The notes beneath the pieces were generated by a model. That model was not told the DNA's origin. It ran no database searches and saw only the letters and a list, made by a program, of their open reading frames with translations. The position numbers and the translations under genes are program-made. Below are positions 46,162 through 58,612 of a stretch of 64,000 nucleotides of DNA, one piece after another. How positions within the stretch are numbered: position 1 is the stretch's first letter; the number at the start of each line of letters is the position of its first letter. Source of the DNA: Allantophomopsis cytisporea (taxonomy: Eukaryota > Ascomycota > Leotiomycetes > Phacidiales > Phacidiaceae). The stretch spans positions 1,736,001 through 1,800,000 of the forward strand of contig CP103035.1 of NCBI GenBank assembly GCA_024752435.1, given 5' to 3'.

Positions 46162-47857
46162 TTATTTACGGCCCATTTGCTTCTTGACATCCTCCTCATA
46201 ATGATCATCGTCATGACCAAAGTCATGGAATGGATCATCCAAACCAGCAAAGTACATGTTGTTGCTCTGCATCAACTGGTCGTGCATATCCTTCAACCGT
46301 ATGAATTCAATCTCAACTCCCTTGATATCCTCTAAATTGTCCCACTTCTTTTCTTTGATGATGCGCTTGATCTCAATAGCCAAAGGATTGAGCGCGTGTG
46401 AAAAGTCCCCCAATTCTCTTTGTGCAGAAATAGACGAATCATAATCTGGTTCCAGCGCTTCCGCCAGATCCTTGAGGTGTGAGCCAAATCCTATGGTAAC
46501 CAGCCATTGGCAGATTGAAATATAAGCGCGTCTGAAGCGGTTCTCATTATGAATCGATTGTTGCTCCTCCCAAGACATGTTTGAACTACGCGCATCCCAA
46601 GATTTATCATAAGTTCTCATGATGATAGCTTTGAGCTCTTCGTTACCTCTCTTGTCTTTATTATTTTGTTGACGGAGTGCAGCCACAATCGAATTTGTCC
46701 AAGTTGCGACAGGGTCTGCGATATCTGGTCCAGTTTTGTTTTCTATGTTGGCCTTCAATTTGGTTGGCTCATTCTTGATTGGAGAGAAAGATGCACTTGG
46801 TAGCGTGGTAACATGATTTAGCATTTGCGCCTAGCCAATGTTAACGGGTGCTGACGCAAACTAAGACGAACATACCTTCTCATGACCAATTTCATAGTCC
46901 ATAGCATCGACCATCTCCACATCTTCGACCGAAGTAGTAGTAAGTTTTCCATATCTCTCTGTACCATTCGTGACATGTGATGCTATCTTTTTAGCCTCCC
47001 ATTTAAGCTTCTGTTTTGCTCTCTTTGCTTCCCGTTTCTCTCTTTTCTTACGAGTACGTGCAATTTTTGATGGAGATCCTTCCTGAGAGGATTATTGTCA
47101 GTACTTGGACTAAAGTGATTGGGTTTCACGTACTCTCTCAAATTTGGCAGTTCCTCCTTTCAGTACCAGAGAATCCTTTCTCGGCATGCCAGCAACCTTC
47201 AGAGCCTGCTTCGCCATATGATCCTACAAATAGGTCAGTGAGAAGTCCCAACATTTTTGATTACGAGGACACTCACAGCCTCAACTGATTCTGCTAGTTT
47301 TGTGAGGTGATGGGATTGTATGTTCTCGGAAATGGTGCCGGACTTGTCAAGTTCCGAGAGATCTGTTGCGCGGTCGACGGAAGACAAGAATTTGATATGA
47401 CTTCTGTTCGCCGGGACAACAGGTTGTTCAGGCTCCAAGGTTTCTGATGGGAGCATCTGGCTGTTCACAACTCCACGTCTTTTGCCAATCTCATCTCTAT
47501 ATTTCTCTCCGTATAAGCCACGCAAGTGAACGTGGTCACTCTAAAGGATTCACAACGCGTAATTTTGTGGACGGAGTTTGGGGGCTTGTCGTATGAGTAG
47601 AATAAGTTCGAGAAGTAAACGGTATGGAGTTGTGAGAGATAGAAATCGGAGCTTGAATAGGATGATAAGTTATGTTGCGTTAATGAAGGATCGACTCATT
47701 CACGAAGGCAAAGGTGTCAAAGGGCGTTACTGACAATCTAAACTGAGTAAAACCATTGTCGTTAGACCTTTGAATGTTTTCAAAATTCAAGGAAATAGGC
47801 TTACCGCCTAAAGAGTGGTTTGCTTTGCTTGAGCTGAAGCGTGGATGAGTTTGGCAT
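46162..47857 (-). CDS. unrecognised basic protein, multi-exon
   Basis: I do not recognise this product. Four exons are well supported (47540-47277, 47223-47134, 47082-46876, 46830-46162), all phase 0 with introns of 53, 51 and 45 nt. The first of them has no ATG; a good upstream solution is ATG at 47857, exon 47857-47805, a 7-nt micro-exon 47737-47731 and a 190-nt intron, giving an N-terminus ...KPLFRRLS followed by SDHVHLRGLYG and a total of 429 residues. The middle is very basic (IARTRKKREKREAKRAKQK), like a nuclear or RNA-associated segment; the C-terminal 220 residues are helical and acidic, with MSWEEQQSIHNENRFRRAY and FGHDDDHYEED. No enzyme motif seen. A nuclear role is inference only. 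The 5' structure is uncertain. Confidence 0.6.
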
Positions 47858-48916
47858 TAGACTGACAAGATGATACACTGAGCATCAAGACGAAGGTTTA
47901 TATGGATGACTGAGGAGAGGTTGGGGCTCTGATACATAGATTGAAGAGCGCCTCTGTGGCAACTTTGTATTTGAGTCATTTGGAAGGGTGGCTTGGAAGG
48001 TGTTTTGTAGCTTTGGTCGTTATATACTCATGGCAGCGTGCGTGCAAAACTTGCTGCTTCTTCATAACATATATGGGAATCTTAGTGCGATCGCTTCTTT
48101 CTCACAACATCAAACCTGAGTGAGGTTCTCAAGTTGAACGGCTCTTACCAATTTGAAATGCTGACTTTGATACTAGTGTTATTTGTGAGCCGTCATTTTC
48201 GAAAGTCGTTGAAGTCGACACGATCTTAATTAACAAAGTGAAAAAGAAGCGCACCAGATGATGCTGCTGTCAGTAATATCCATCATTATTAACCTCAGTA
48301 TGCACCAGTCAAAAACCATTATAAGACAGAAATTGGAATCGAAACCCGTGAAAGATCAATCGAAAGACATTTCCCGTGTTGAATGTGGGAAGTCCATTTC
48401 GATTCTGTTCTCCGTTGTCGGTTTGCGGTGATAGCATTGCGAGATTTGCAGCGGCGTTCTCTTTCGATGTCCAGATTTATACATTCGACAAATGCTAGCT
48501 CACAATAACTGATATGACTTTAATCACACGGCTTATTAGATAGGTGTGAGATTATTCCTCGAATTTATAGAGCTTCTCAATGCGATGTGTAATTCGGTGG
48601 TGCCATTCTACTTGTCGAATGCTTGGGCTCTGCACATCAGCAACCTTTACTTCTGAACTGTAACTCCGAAAAGAGTACAGTGTTTGTTGGGAATATGTTT
48701 GGCATGATAGACTGCAGAATCGCAAAATTGAAAAAGCATTGACAAAATATTTTGAATGATGCCACAATATACAAAGTTCAAAAAGTCACCTAGAACTATC
48801 CAGATGAATTGAAAAGAAGCAGCAAGTGTGAACCCACACTCTTCTCAGGAAGAAATGATACTTAAGGGAAATTCCAACGCCAAGAAAACACTTTTCTACG
48901 CGCATCATGCAAATCC
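47858..48916. other. spacer, no gene
   Basis: Upstream flank of the preceding gene and 3' flank of DAHP synthase. No credible open frame. Confidence 0.4.
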
Positions 48917-50484
48917 TCACTGCACAACAGCAGTCGATAAGCGACGCATGTAGGCCGTAGTCTCCTCACCACGATAGTGTCCCGCAATCAAGAAAGCCAT
49001 CTCAAGTGCTTGTTTCTCATTGAGGCGGGGATCACAGTAACTCGTATAGTTGAGCGCAAGATCCTCCTCCTCCAAACCCTCACTACCGCCCACACACTCA
49101 GTGACAGCCTCGCCAGTAAGCTCCAAATGCACACCACCAAGATAGCTACCTTCCTGCTTATGGATTGCAAGTGTTTCCTGTAGCTCAGAGAAGATGTTAC
49201 GGAAATGACGTGTCTTGATACCCGCAGGTGTCGAGTGAGTGTTGCCGTGCATAGGATCGCATTGCCAGACGACGCATTGCTTGTACTCGCTGTCTTCAAC
49301 AGCGCGAATGTGTGCTGGAAGCAAGGCTTTCACATTTGAGGCCCCGTAACGAGTAATGAGGGTGATCTTGCCAATTTCCCTATCAGGATTGAGGGTCCGC
49401 AGTAGAGCCATCAGGTCGGATGTGGATGTTGTGGGGCCTATCTTGACTCCAATGGGATTTTCAATGCCCCGAAAGTACTCTATATGGGCACCGTCAATCT
49501 GGCGAGTACGGTCTCCAACCCAGAGGAAGTGAGAAGAGGTGTTGTAGTAAGCCTTGCCGTCGTCTCCGATATCAAGGTCCTCATCGTCAGATGGATATGG
49601 TGCTGCTGGCCTACGAAGTCTCCTTGTCAAGCTCTGTTCATACTCAAGAAGGAGGCCTTCATGACTCGTATACAGGTCAACGGACGACAATTGTCCAGCA
49701 GTATCTGCACCAACAGTACGCATAAAACGGAGAGAGTCGGTGATCGAAGTGACAATGTTGGAGTACTTCTTCTGCAATTCTGGATCTTGAACGTGCCCAA
49801 GACCCCAGTCCAATGGTCTATGCAGGTCTGCGAATCCGGACGAGAGGGAGGCGCGGACAAAGTTCAAAGTAGCAGCAGAGTGGAAATATGCGCTGATCTC
49901 AAGTCAGTGCTTGTACTGGTTTCGATGACTCATGTTACTTACCTCACAAGACGTCCAGGATCAAGGTCTCTCTCTTCAACATCGAAGCCATTCAGGATGT
50001 CTCCCCTGAAGCTATTGATCTGGGTGCCGTTATGATTTTCCATAGGACTGCTTCTTGGTTTTGCATACTGTCCAGCCATTCTGGCAATTCTGACGACTGG
50101 CTTATTGGCACCCCAAATCAAGACCAGAGACATCTGTAGAAGCAGCTTCATCTTGGCCTCGATGGCATCCTCTTCACAATAATCAAATAATTCGGCACAG
50201 TCCCCACCCTGCAATAGGAAAGCCTTGCCAAGTGCGACTTCTCGGAGCGAATGCTTGAGCTTGGTAATTTCAGTTGGCGTAACAATTGGAGGAAGCCGTT
50301 CCAGCTTGGCTAACGACTTCTCAACAGCTTTGCGGTCAGGATAGACAGCATCTTGCTTGATTGGCTTGGTGGCCCAGGTGGATGGGGTCCAGTCTTTAGC
50401 ATGAGACCTTTTTGTTCCGCCATTCGATTTGGCAGCTGCAAACTTTTCGCCATTGCTGCTGAGGGAGGAGTTCGGGAACGACAT
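48917..50484 (-). CDS. class II (plant-type) DAHP synthase
   Basis: Two exons (50484-49943, 49892-48917) over a 50-nt intron (GTAAGT...CTGAC...TCAG) give 505 residues. It condenses phosphoenolpyruvate and erythrose 4-phosphate to 3-deoxy-D-arabino-heptulosonate 7-phosphate, the first step of the shikimate pathway. Class II landmarks: LLQGGDCAELFDYC, PVVRIARMAGQYAKPRSS, SFRGDILNG, LYTSHEGLLLEYEQSLTR, FLWVGDRTR, VVWQCDPMHGNT and GGVHLELTGEAVTECVGG, ending with a YCDPRLNEKQALEMAFL block. These include the metal-binding Cys, His, Glu and Asp. No transit peptide is evident, as expected for a fungal cytosolic enzyme. Divergent from the HYPK-like gene. Confidence 0.96.
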
Positions 50485-50835
50485 GCTGTTTTCTGTACGC
50501 CACCTGACAATTCACAATCTGAATAGGCGTGATGAAGCCTTGGAAACAGAGAAACTCTCGGATTTATATCAAACACAACTCTTTCAGTGTCATTAATATT
50601 GTCTTCAGATTTCTTTGTCACGCCGTTGCTAAGTGGATGACTCTTACTCGTTACGCCATGGAGTCGGCAGCTCCCGCAGTTAGCGCTGCTCACGGTCCCT
50701 CACCAGAACCCCACAAGTGATTTAGGCTTAAATGGCCACCAAACGGCTTGAGCGAACAACATCCATTCAATTCATCCTCTTCGAATTTACCCGCTTCGAC
50801 TTCTCTATTCTATATAAGTTCCATCTCCTTTGATC
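50485..50835. promoter_or_regulatory. divergent promoter region, DAHP synthase / HYPK-like
   Basis: 351 bases between the two start codons. A TATATAAG-like sequence (CTATATAAG) lies about 25 bases before the plus-strand ATG, close for a TATA box but possibly within the leader. Both genes are expected to be constitutive. Confidence 0.45.
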
Positions 50836-51375
50836 ATGTCCGACGACGCGATTACTCCAAAAATTGTGGAGGGTGCAACTACTGGCGACATCGAAGAAGA
50901 GGTTGCACCAGCTGCTAATTCGGCCGAGGACCGTAAAGCCGCTGCGGCTTTGTCTTCCCTCGACAATACACGCGACGATGAGACATCCTCCAAGAATGTT
51001 GACCAGGATGCTGTTAAGAAGGCTATGGATCGGCTAGCCGGTACGGGTGCGCCGGCGAAGAAGATTGTTGAAAAGAAGGATGAGGTCAAAAAGTCCGTCA
51101 AGGTGGATGCTGCCGATGTAACACTTGTGGTAAGTTCCCTAACATTGAATTGCCATACCTACTTACGACACGGAAGCCTCACGAATCTGCAGCACTACGT
51201 GTAGCTGTTTGTATTCCCCGATGCTATGATGTTTTTGCTGACGATAGCTACGCAGATGAATGAATTGGAGTTGTCGAAACCAAAGGCCACAGAGCTTCTC
51301 AAAACGCACGACGGCAGTGCCCTTAAGGCATTGACTGCCTACATTACTCCTGTGGTCAGCAATATCGATGGCTAA
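50836..51375 (+). CDS. HYPK-like NatA-associated UBA protein
   Basis: Two exons (50836-51129, 51256-51375) over a 126-nt intron give 137 residues. The N-terminal ~95 residues are acidic and polar with a helix AVKKAMDRLAG; the C-terminal exon encodes a compact NAC/HYPK-type UBA domain (MNELELSKPKATELLK then GSALKALTAYI). This is the arrangement of HYPK, the small partner that stabilises and restrains the NatA N-terminal acetyltransferase at the ribosome. The intron falls exactly between the two parts. The start at 50836 follows CTTTGATC and is the first ATG in frame. The nascent-polypeptide complex alpha subunit also has such a domain but is longer and has a NAC barrel, missing here. Confidence 0.88.
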
Positions 51376-53801
51376 GAAGTAGAATCCCAGAGATCCCCGA
51401 CCATCACACATTTGGCAATTGTCCCGAGAATGGTACAACATCGCTACAGACTATCTTCGTGTTTCACACAATACTCTTTTAAATCATGACGTTCGCGTGT
51501 ACCATAGTCTGCGGTACAGTCGATGTCTCATCGACTGGTTAGAAGTTGGCCATCTTTGCACGTGAAGGGGTGTCTCAAAGCGACACAAGATAGATAATCT
51601 TTTCCTCGATTATGTAAGGTGGCCTGAAGAGGCTGGCTGGCATCGACACCGATCATGTATGTCTCGTTACATCTGGTGGGTTGATCGGAGTTGAATCCAA
51701 GCGCAAGGGAGATATTGCGAGACAATGATCTTTCTAAGGCAAATAGAGTGTTGAGATATTGGCCCACCGTATTGAGCCTGGCGGATCCCAAATTCAGAAC
51801 CTCTTATAGAGTATTCTATAATTGAATGCTTCGGTCTCATGGTAGAAATATGGTACAGTGTATGTCTATAAGAAGCCAACCTCTTTTACCCTTGCTACAG
51901 TATAAGTAGTCAGATGCGAAGAACTCCAGCTCCCAACCGTGGTTGAACGCCGAATATCTTGGCGACCGGTGATTTGCACGGGGGTGGAATTCTTCGTTGT
52001 AACCGACGTTAACAACGCAATGTAAGGAGATAATAAGGGTACGGTAGGTCGTATTTTGTTGTTTTATTATTTGTTTTTCCTGCGGAGCAGCAGAAAGTGT
52101 CTTATCAACCATTCAACACTTCTTTTATTCTGCTACTTCACTCGCCCTTCAGTCCTTTTTCCTTGCCTTGTCTTTTTGCATGACCATTGGTTTCGCTACC
52201 TCGTAACTTGTAAGGGATGCAATCAAGATGCAATGTGAGTGAAAAAGGTTGAATGTGACCAGTCAAAACTCGGCAATCTGGTTGATCCGTCCGAGACGGC
52301 CTGAAGTTGTCACTCATCCACACTCTTCGTCTGCTCTACGCAATACGCTCATCATTTCCACAATCAATTCATTGCAATCAACCTCGCAATTTGAGTTCTC
52401 TGCTGCATCTCAAGCTTCGAGCATATTGCCCAGCCTGCGAGAGCTACTTGGCTCGTCCGATGCAAGGAGCCGTTACGACAATATGAATTGTTGTGATGCA
52501 GATTAATAATTAATCGGCCAATCAAAGCCCTTGACCGTATTCGTTTCGTCCTCAACGACTCTGGAGAGCGTCGGCCGACATGTCGTTATCCTGCAAGCTT
52601 GTCTGAAGTTGCAGCAGACGCGTATATTGGCACTTGGACATGCAGATAATAGATCTTGATCATGCTGCAGCAGCAACTGTCATCCAAGTCTCTATCATAA
52701 GTCATCCCTACCCTGCTCTCTCTCCAGCCCTTCTCATCTGCAAAGCTTAGTGGGGCAGAAATGCCACTTTTACCCCATCTGGAGTGATCTCCGGAACTCT
52801 GCCAGATGATGATCTGTGCAACTTGATCTCTCCGACAGCCCCAAAAAGGTGACGATCTTTTGTGGAGAAGCACCTCGGATAGTGGAGTGAGGGAGGGTTC
52901 TGGCGGCTATTCTGCAAGCCAGAAGTCGAAGGTGATACATTTTCATCATACCAAGATGAAAAAAAGCGATCTTTTTCCAATTTTCAAGCTTTCGAGGAAG
53001 AGGGTCAAAGCAAAAAGTACGCAGTAAGAAGCAACGAGCACTATGTGGCGTCCAATCTGATGTTGAATATCGGCCATGTACGGCTACATACTGTACTCAA
53101 CGCTCCTCGAGTTGAGTAAGGCAGGCGGCATACATGGGCACCAAACAGCTGATTCCGGTGGCACCAGATGAGCTGCAGATGCATTCGTGCACGGCATCAA
53201 AACTCTCCTCTACGTATGAGTGGACCAATGACTGCAAAGTCCCATCATAAACTTTCATTCTCCATCTAACTCTGCCGCATTCCCATATATATGTATTCTG
53301 TCTTTGCTTTAAGAATGATTTCAGTCATTACCGCAGTCCCCTTCATTCATACATATACAAGACTATGATTGTGACTTCTGGAAATCTGATCTGATCTGAT
53401 CTGACCGTAAATCTGCATTTCTCTCTGCTCGATCTGTCTCGAAATTTAGGAACGAGAATATCTTCTAAAGCTAAGCGACGACTTACCTGGTTCTTCGAGA
53501 TATAAGGTAAAATTTGCTCTGCGGAGTCGGGTGCTCGCTCGCTCACATTCTGGGTGATATAAACATCGCATGGTCGTTGCCGCGCTTGGCCCAGCTTCGC
53601 ACTCACATCCACATCTACAACTTCATCCTCTCTCCTCACGCTCCGAGATCTTCATAACTTCTCCTTCCGCTCCGGATCCCGCGCTCCGCTCGACAAAGAT
53701 TTTACGCTAATCATCAAAACCCTCACCGTCTTGCCTATTCCGGTAATTGAACCTAGCTGTTCCGCGCTCCTATTCTCATTCCTTCTTGAGACACCGGCAA
53801 T
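51376..53801. other. 2.4-kb gap, no gene confirmed
   Basis: Several short open frames on both strands, none recognisable. A TATATATG element sits near 53285. The right end serves as promoter for the rhodopsin-domain gene. Confidence 0.4.
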
Positions 53802-55220
53802 ATGGGTATTGTCAGTCCTAGCAATCATGAGTTGTTGTCTAATTCGATCGGCTTCTACGTTCCTGCTTTCTTACTCTTTGTTGGAAGAATGTAAGTATTG
53901 TTCTGGGTTCTTCACTCTTATTCCTAATAGACGTCGTTCGCGACTGAGCTGATGTATGAAAGGCTCAATGGCTTTTGGATCTTGAAACGCGTCCAATTGG
54001 ATGACTGGCTTATGTGTGGATTCTTCGTAAGTTTATTCACTTGTGTTCTCAATCTTTGGCTAATATCTCAAGTCTGTCTACACTTTGCTTTTGATCTTGA
54101 TCAACATTTCTGCACGTTATGCAACCAATTTGTTTCCTCCAGAGCAGCAGGCAGAGATTATGAATAACCCAAGTGATGTTCATTCTCGTGTTATCGGCAG
54201 TAAGATCGTCATTCCACTTGAGCAATGCATGCTTCTGTCTACCTGGGGAGTAAAGACCTGCCTTCTGATTTTCTTACATCGCATGTCGTAAGTATCACCA
54301 ACTGATGTGAAATGTCATTCTCAACACTGTCCGGATTTTGTGTACTGACAAATGTAGCCGCCAATTGCCGAAGACTCGATTTTACTTGTACATGCTTGCT
54401 GGTTATGTCGCTCTTGGTTACGTTGTCATTATGGTCTGCTACTATGCCATTCTCTGCCGCCCCTTCAGTCAGTACTGGGCCATGCCAGTATCGAACCCGC
54501 AGTGTGCAACCTACAGTACATATTCCAAGATTCAAATGGTATTCAATATCTCCTCCGATATAGCGATCATTTTGCTTCCTTGTTCAATTCTCCTGCGTTC
54601 GAAGCTCCCAATGAAGCGTAAGATCCTCTTAATCGGTCTCTTTTCCCTCGGTATCTTCACAATCCTCTGCGCTATCTTGAACAAGTAAGTAACACCCTAC
54701 TTCAACCTCGCACAGCATTTTGACACTGCATGGCAGGTATTACAATTTTGCTAGCCCGCAGACAACAATGTACCAATTGTGGTACATCCGAGAGTCTTCA
54801 GTGGCCATGTGGGTCGCTAATGTCATCTGCTGTTGGCAGCTCTTCCAACACATATTCCACCTTCGCTCATTCGATGACAAGCACCCTCATATTGCACCCG
54901 AGAACCACCATGTTGAGTTGAAGAGTCGAAGCATCGGTGGTCATACAAAGAACTCTACATGGTACGCTAGGATGATTGAGAAAGCTACACATAGACCCAT
55001 TGATATGCATAGCATGGACGGTTCGATGTCTGGTACCACACTGCAAGAGGACAAGCGGTTCTTTGATCCCATTGTTACAGAAAATAAGTAAGTGGCTTTG
55101 GTCTATCATATTCTATTGCATACTAATCCAACCAGAACCATCTTCAGCATTGCGCGCGAGGAGGAGGAGACAGATGCTGGTCCTGCTCTTGCGTTCCGAC
55201 ACACTCACAACATTGCATAG
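53802..55220 (+). CDS. rhodopsin-domain (PTH11-like) integral membrane protein
   Basis: Six exons (53802-53890, 53963-54026, 54073-54287, 54358-54684, 54737-55087, 55136-55220) with introns of 46-72 nt give 376 residues. Hydrophobic segments in order (FYVPAFLLFVG, WLMCGFFSVYTLLLILIN, LSTWGVKTCLLIFLHRM, YMLAGYVALGYVVIMVCYYA, IQMVFNISSDIAIILLPCSILL, ILLIGLFSLGIFTILCAIL, ESSVAMWVANVICCWQLF) make seven helices. The loop motif QYWAMP..CATY with paired cysteines and SDIAIILLP are hallmarks of the fungal rhodopsin-domain family, which includes PTH11-like receptors; a CFEM domain is absent. A polar cytosolic tail follows. The last intron would read through to a stop if retained, giving a shorter tail. 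Ligand unknown; plasma-membrane location inferred. Confidence 0.88.
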
Positions 55221-56464
55221 AACAATGCAACTCACGAGAGTTACATTGACTTGTACGACTAATGAAATGCTGCACTGGCGTTGAAAAATTGGGGGCGTTT
55301 AAATTATACGAATTGGGGTATGGTGTTTGGATTGAATGATTGGGGAGGAGTTGCTCGTTGTTTTTCTATAGCCGGTTGAAGTTTGACTGGGACGTCGGTG
55401 GTTGAACATATCTTCGAGCGTGTCATGCTGGGCTTTGCTTCTGCCATTGCCTCTGCTTGACAGCTCTGTTCTCTTCTCGCGTTGAGTCCTTCCATTCCTG
55501 ATGGCGTTTCGTTGTGGTGGAGCGCAGTCCACTTTACTCATTTTCCTACTACTTCTTTTCTGCTCTTCTGATGGCACTACGATAAACTTCGCTATCACGA
55601 TGGATTCAACTGTACTTTATCTATCCTTTGCGACGGTAGTAGAAAGAGCGAATATAAATCAAGTTTCTGCAATATCATAGGAGGTTTTGAAGATGACCTG
55701 TCATTTTTCTGTATGCTGTGAGGAGATTTCAAACTTGAAGACTTTATATCCACAACAAGAAGTGGTTTAACACTAAAGATCTACCACCAACCAGATGCCC
55801 TCGTCAATCTACAAAAATTGGACACTTGAGTGCATTCAATCAAGCATTACCCCAGAAAACGCCATTTATCATCACGTGATGCACAGACCAATCAAATTAA
55901 ATCACGTTGCCACCTACGATCGACCGCCATCCGTCCAACCCCTACAGCCCTCAACTCCGAACAAATCAGCCTCAACGTAGCGTCCTCGCCCAATATATAC
56001 ACAACGCACATCGCCGCCATATCTCGACTCTTAATATTGTCCTTCCGGCAAAAATAGAGAGCTTGGTGGAGCAATGGCCCACACGCATGGTCAAGGGTCG
56101 TCAACCTTACTCGTTAGCCGGTGCCTGAAACGTCTTTTTAATCTATTAAGAGTTTCTCGCGCCCTCTCATCCAACGTACAAATTTCACCCTCTGACCTTC
56201 TAGTTCGTTGAATGTCTGTTTGCGTAGTGTCAGGTAAAGTGAATATGTGGTTTTTTTTTCGTGAGACGACCAGGTATGTGGGCTTATATCCCGATGAGCT
56301 TGTTTTGTTTCCTTGGCCGTCGATGATTTTTGCGGGATTCAAGATGGGTATATAAGATCCAGATTTTCCGGTCAATCCGGGGTCTTCTCGAGATCATTAT
56401 CGCATTTTTGTCATTCTCTTCGTCTCTTTTTTATTCTGGATGTCGATTATCCTGCTCCTTTAGC
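55221..56464. other. spacer, no gene confirmed
   Basis: A minus-strand 80-codon frame starting at about 55541 (MSKVDCAPPQRN..., Ser/Arg-rich) is the only open frame of note and lacks supporting motifs. The rest is promoter side of the expansin-like gene. Confidence 0.35.
56349..56356 (+). promoter_or_regulatory. TATA box of expansin-like gene
   Basis: TATATAAG lies 116 bases before the start codon at 56465, a normal distance in filamentous fungi for a strongly regulated secreted protein. Support is the consensus match and position. Confidence 0.45.
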
Positions 56465-57200
56465 ATGCTTTTCTACTCTGCCCTCACAGCGGCCTTTGTC
56501 GCCGTTGCTGCTGCTGGCCCAGTTCTCACTTCGCGTTCGAACTCTGGTGAGGCCACTTACTATGGAGGGAATGTCCAAGGCGGGGCTTGTTCGTTTTCTA
56601 CATATACGATTCCATCCGGCTTGTATGGAACTGCTATCACTGATTCGGACTGGGACAACTCTGCCAACTGTGGACGTTGTGTATCGGTTTCATACAGCGG
56701 CAAGAGTGCCACTGCCATGGTAATTACTTCCCTTATCAGTCCATACTCAAATTGAAATGTATGTCGAAACAAATATTGATTTGCTATAGATCGTTGATGA
56801 GTGCCCCGGCTGCGGCACCAACCATCTCGACCTCTTCCCAGACGCCTTCTCCGCCTTAGCAGATCAAACACTTGGCATCATTGATGTAACCTGGTCTTAC
56901 GTAGACTGCCCTATCACCACCCCCATACAACTTCACAACAAAGAAGGAGTCTCGGCATACTGGTTTTCTATGCAAGTTGTTAACGCCAACAAAGGCGTCG
57001 AGAAGCTCGAGGTTTCAACGGATGGCGGATCTACTTGGCAGGGTACTACTCGTGCTACTTATAATTTCTTCGAGAATACCAGTGGTTTTGGAACTACGAC
57101 TGTTGATATCAGGGTTACCAGTGTGGATGGCGATGTCGTCACGCTGGATGGTGTCGATGTTAGTAGTGGGGCCAGCTCGACCTGTGCTTCGAACTTCTGA
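56465..57200 (+). CDS. secreted expansin-like protein
   Basis: Two exons (56465-56719, 56790-57200) over a 70-nt intron give 221 residues. A signal peptide (MLFYSALTAAFVAVAAAGP) is followed by a double-psi beta-barrel with SGEATYYGGNVQGGACSF, NSANCGRCVSVSY, VDECPGCGTNHLDL (HLDL carrying the conserved Asp) and then a second beta-sandwich, WSYVDCPI to the end, with STDGGSTWQGTTRATYNFF like the expansin carbohydrate-binding module. Expansin and loosenin-like proteins loosen cellulose or pectin networks without hydrolysis. Six cysteines in the first domain suggest disulfides. The start at 56465 gives the clean signal peptide; in-frame ATGs further upstream would bury it. Confidence 0.92.
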
Positions 57201-58367
57201 GAGCTTGTGGACTGCCACTTGTAAATTTCTACCATTCGCCTTTTCGTGTTTACTTGAGAGTATCTATAGGTTTATATATACATATACACAATGCCGAGAG
57301 TTATCAGCAAAAGTCTGTAGAATTTTCAATACTGTAGAATGGGAGAAAAGGGTAACAGTTCAGACTGCATACAACCCAAAAGATACCTAATATCGCGCCA
57401 TTCAAAATCGCAACAAGTATTGACACTGTATGACGCCGTGGGGACCCAAATCGCGAAGAGGCGGATACTGGAAGGTCAAACATTCAGCTACTTATATTCT
57501 GCCACACCTATCGCACAAAACTCCGATGAATGGTCTTCCCAGTGCTGTGCCCAGATTTAAAAAGAAGCTAAAGATATTTGCAGACTGGGACTTGGAAAGA
57601 CCGAAGGTTACAGCGAAATCGGACAGAGGAAACAGAGTGATGTTTTCAGCATAGAGATGAAAACCCAGATAAGAAGTAAAAGCACGTTATATTGGCGAAG
57701 CCGCCTCGTATGGAAGCCACGTTGTGTAGGTTTGAATGTGATGGGTGCGATGTCGTATCACTGTAAGAGCGTACAAATCATAGTAGGCTTACTTTTATTA
57801 CTGATTCCTAGTCTGTACAGAATTGTACGGATTTCTCTACAATTACTATCTATTGGACTGATTCTAATTAGAAGGTCTAAAAGAGGTTGTTAGAAATTAT
57901 TTCTTCTAATTGAATTAATATACTCTGGGGAATGCCTCATACATAATTTATTCTCCGTTGCTGATTTCTTCGGTACTTTCCCCACTAACCTATCCACTAC
58001 ACGTAATAATATATTTGCAAATGATATAATGGTATCTAATATTAAAGCTGGATTATAAGAGCGGCAAGCTTTTATAGAATAGAACAGTCAACAATCGGAG
58101 GGTTTTTAAGCAACAAGAATGAGGTAAACGTTTTATTGTGTATTTAGTTAATGCTCTAATTTAACCTATTTTAAAGGAATTAGAGCTGTTCCTTTAGTGA
58201 TTCTGAAGTATATTAGTAAGAAGAGAATGAAACTAGCGTTTCTAAAAGAGATATAACAGGTGTCAAAGTTACACTTGAGAAGTGATAAAAGCATATTTGT
58301 ATATGTTGATAGACGAAAGTGACGATACCTATTTTGGGTCTGGAGGCATCAAACGTCTTTTGTGTCT
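57201..58367. other. AT-rich spacer
   Basis: From about 57830 to 58260 the sequence is very AT-rich with many TA steps (e.g. TTCTTCTAATTGAATTAATAT), resembling repeat DNA decayed by repeat-induced point mutation. No open frame of note. Confidence 0.4.
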
Positions 58368-58612
58368 CTAGATCTCGACGGGAAACTTTTCGCGCAGCCA
58401 CTGACCACGCCAGTACAAGAAGAACAGCACAGGTATGAACCCAACGAAGGCGAGGAAGCTGTCTCCCCAACCAAGGTGCAGGTTGGTGTAGAGAGACGGG
58501 GCAACAAGAGGCAGAAAAGCTCCCATCAGATTGCGCAGCAGCGTGGTGGCATCAATGGCAGACGCTGCTGCCTCGGGTCCATTAGATGGCAGTATGAAGG
58601 TTATTACTATAT
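58368..58612 (-). pseudogene. MFS transporter C-terminal remnant
   Basis: On the minus strand one frame of about 80 codons reads through to TAG at 58368-58370 and has the look of the last two helices of a drug/polyamine-type major facilitator: ASAIDATTLLRNLMGAFLPL, then SLYTNLHLGWGDSFLAFVGF, PVLFFLYWRG and a basic tail ending FPVEI. Upstream of about 58612 the frame runs into stops in AT-rich DNA and no other transporter exon is found. The remaining 10 or so helices are missing, so this is a truncated relic rather than a gene. A donor far upstream cannot be excluded but none was found. Confidence 0.65.

Noticed and set aside
49484..50035. 183-codon plus-strand frame antisense to DAHP synthase
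   Set aside because: Fully antisense to conserved coding sequence and crosses its intron; a shadow.
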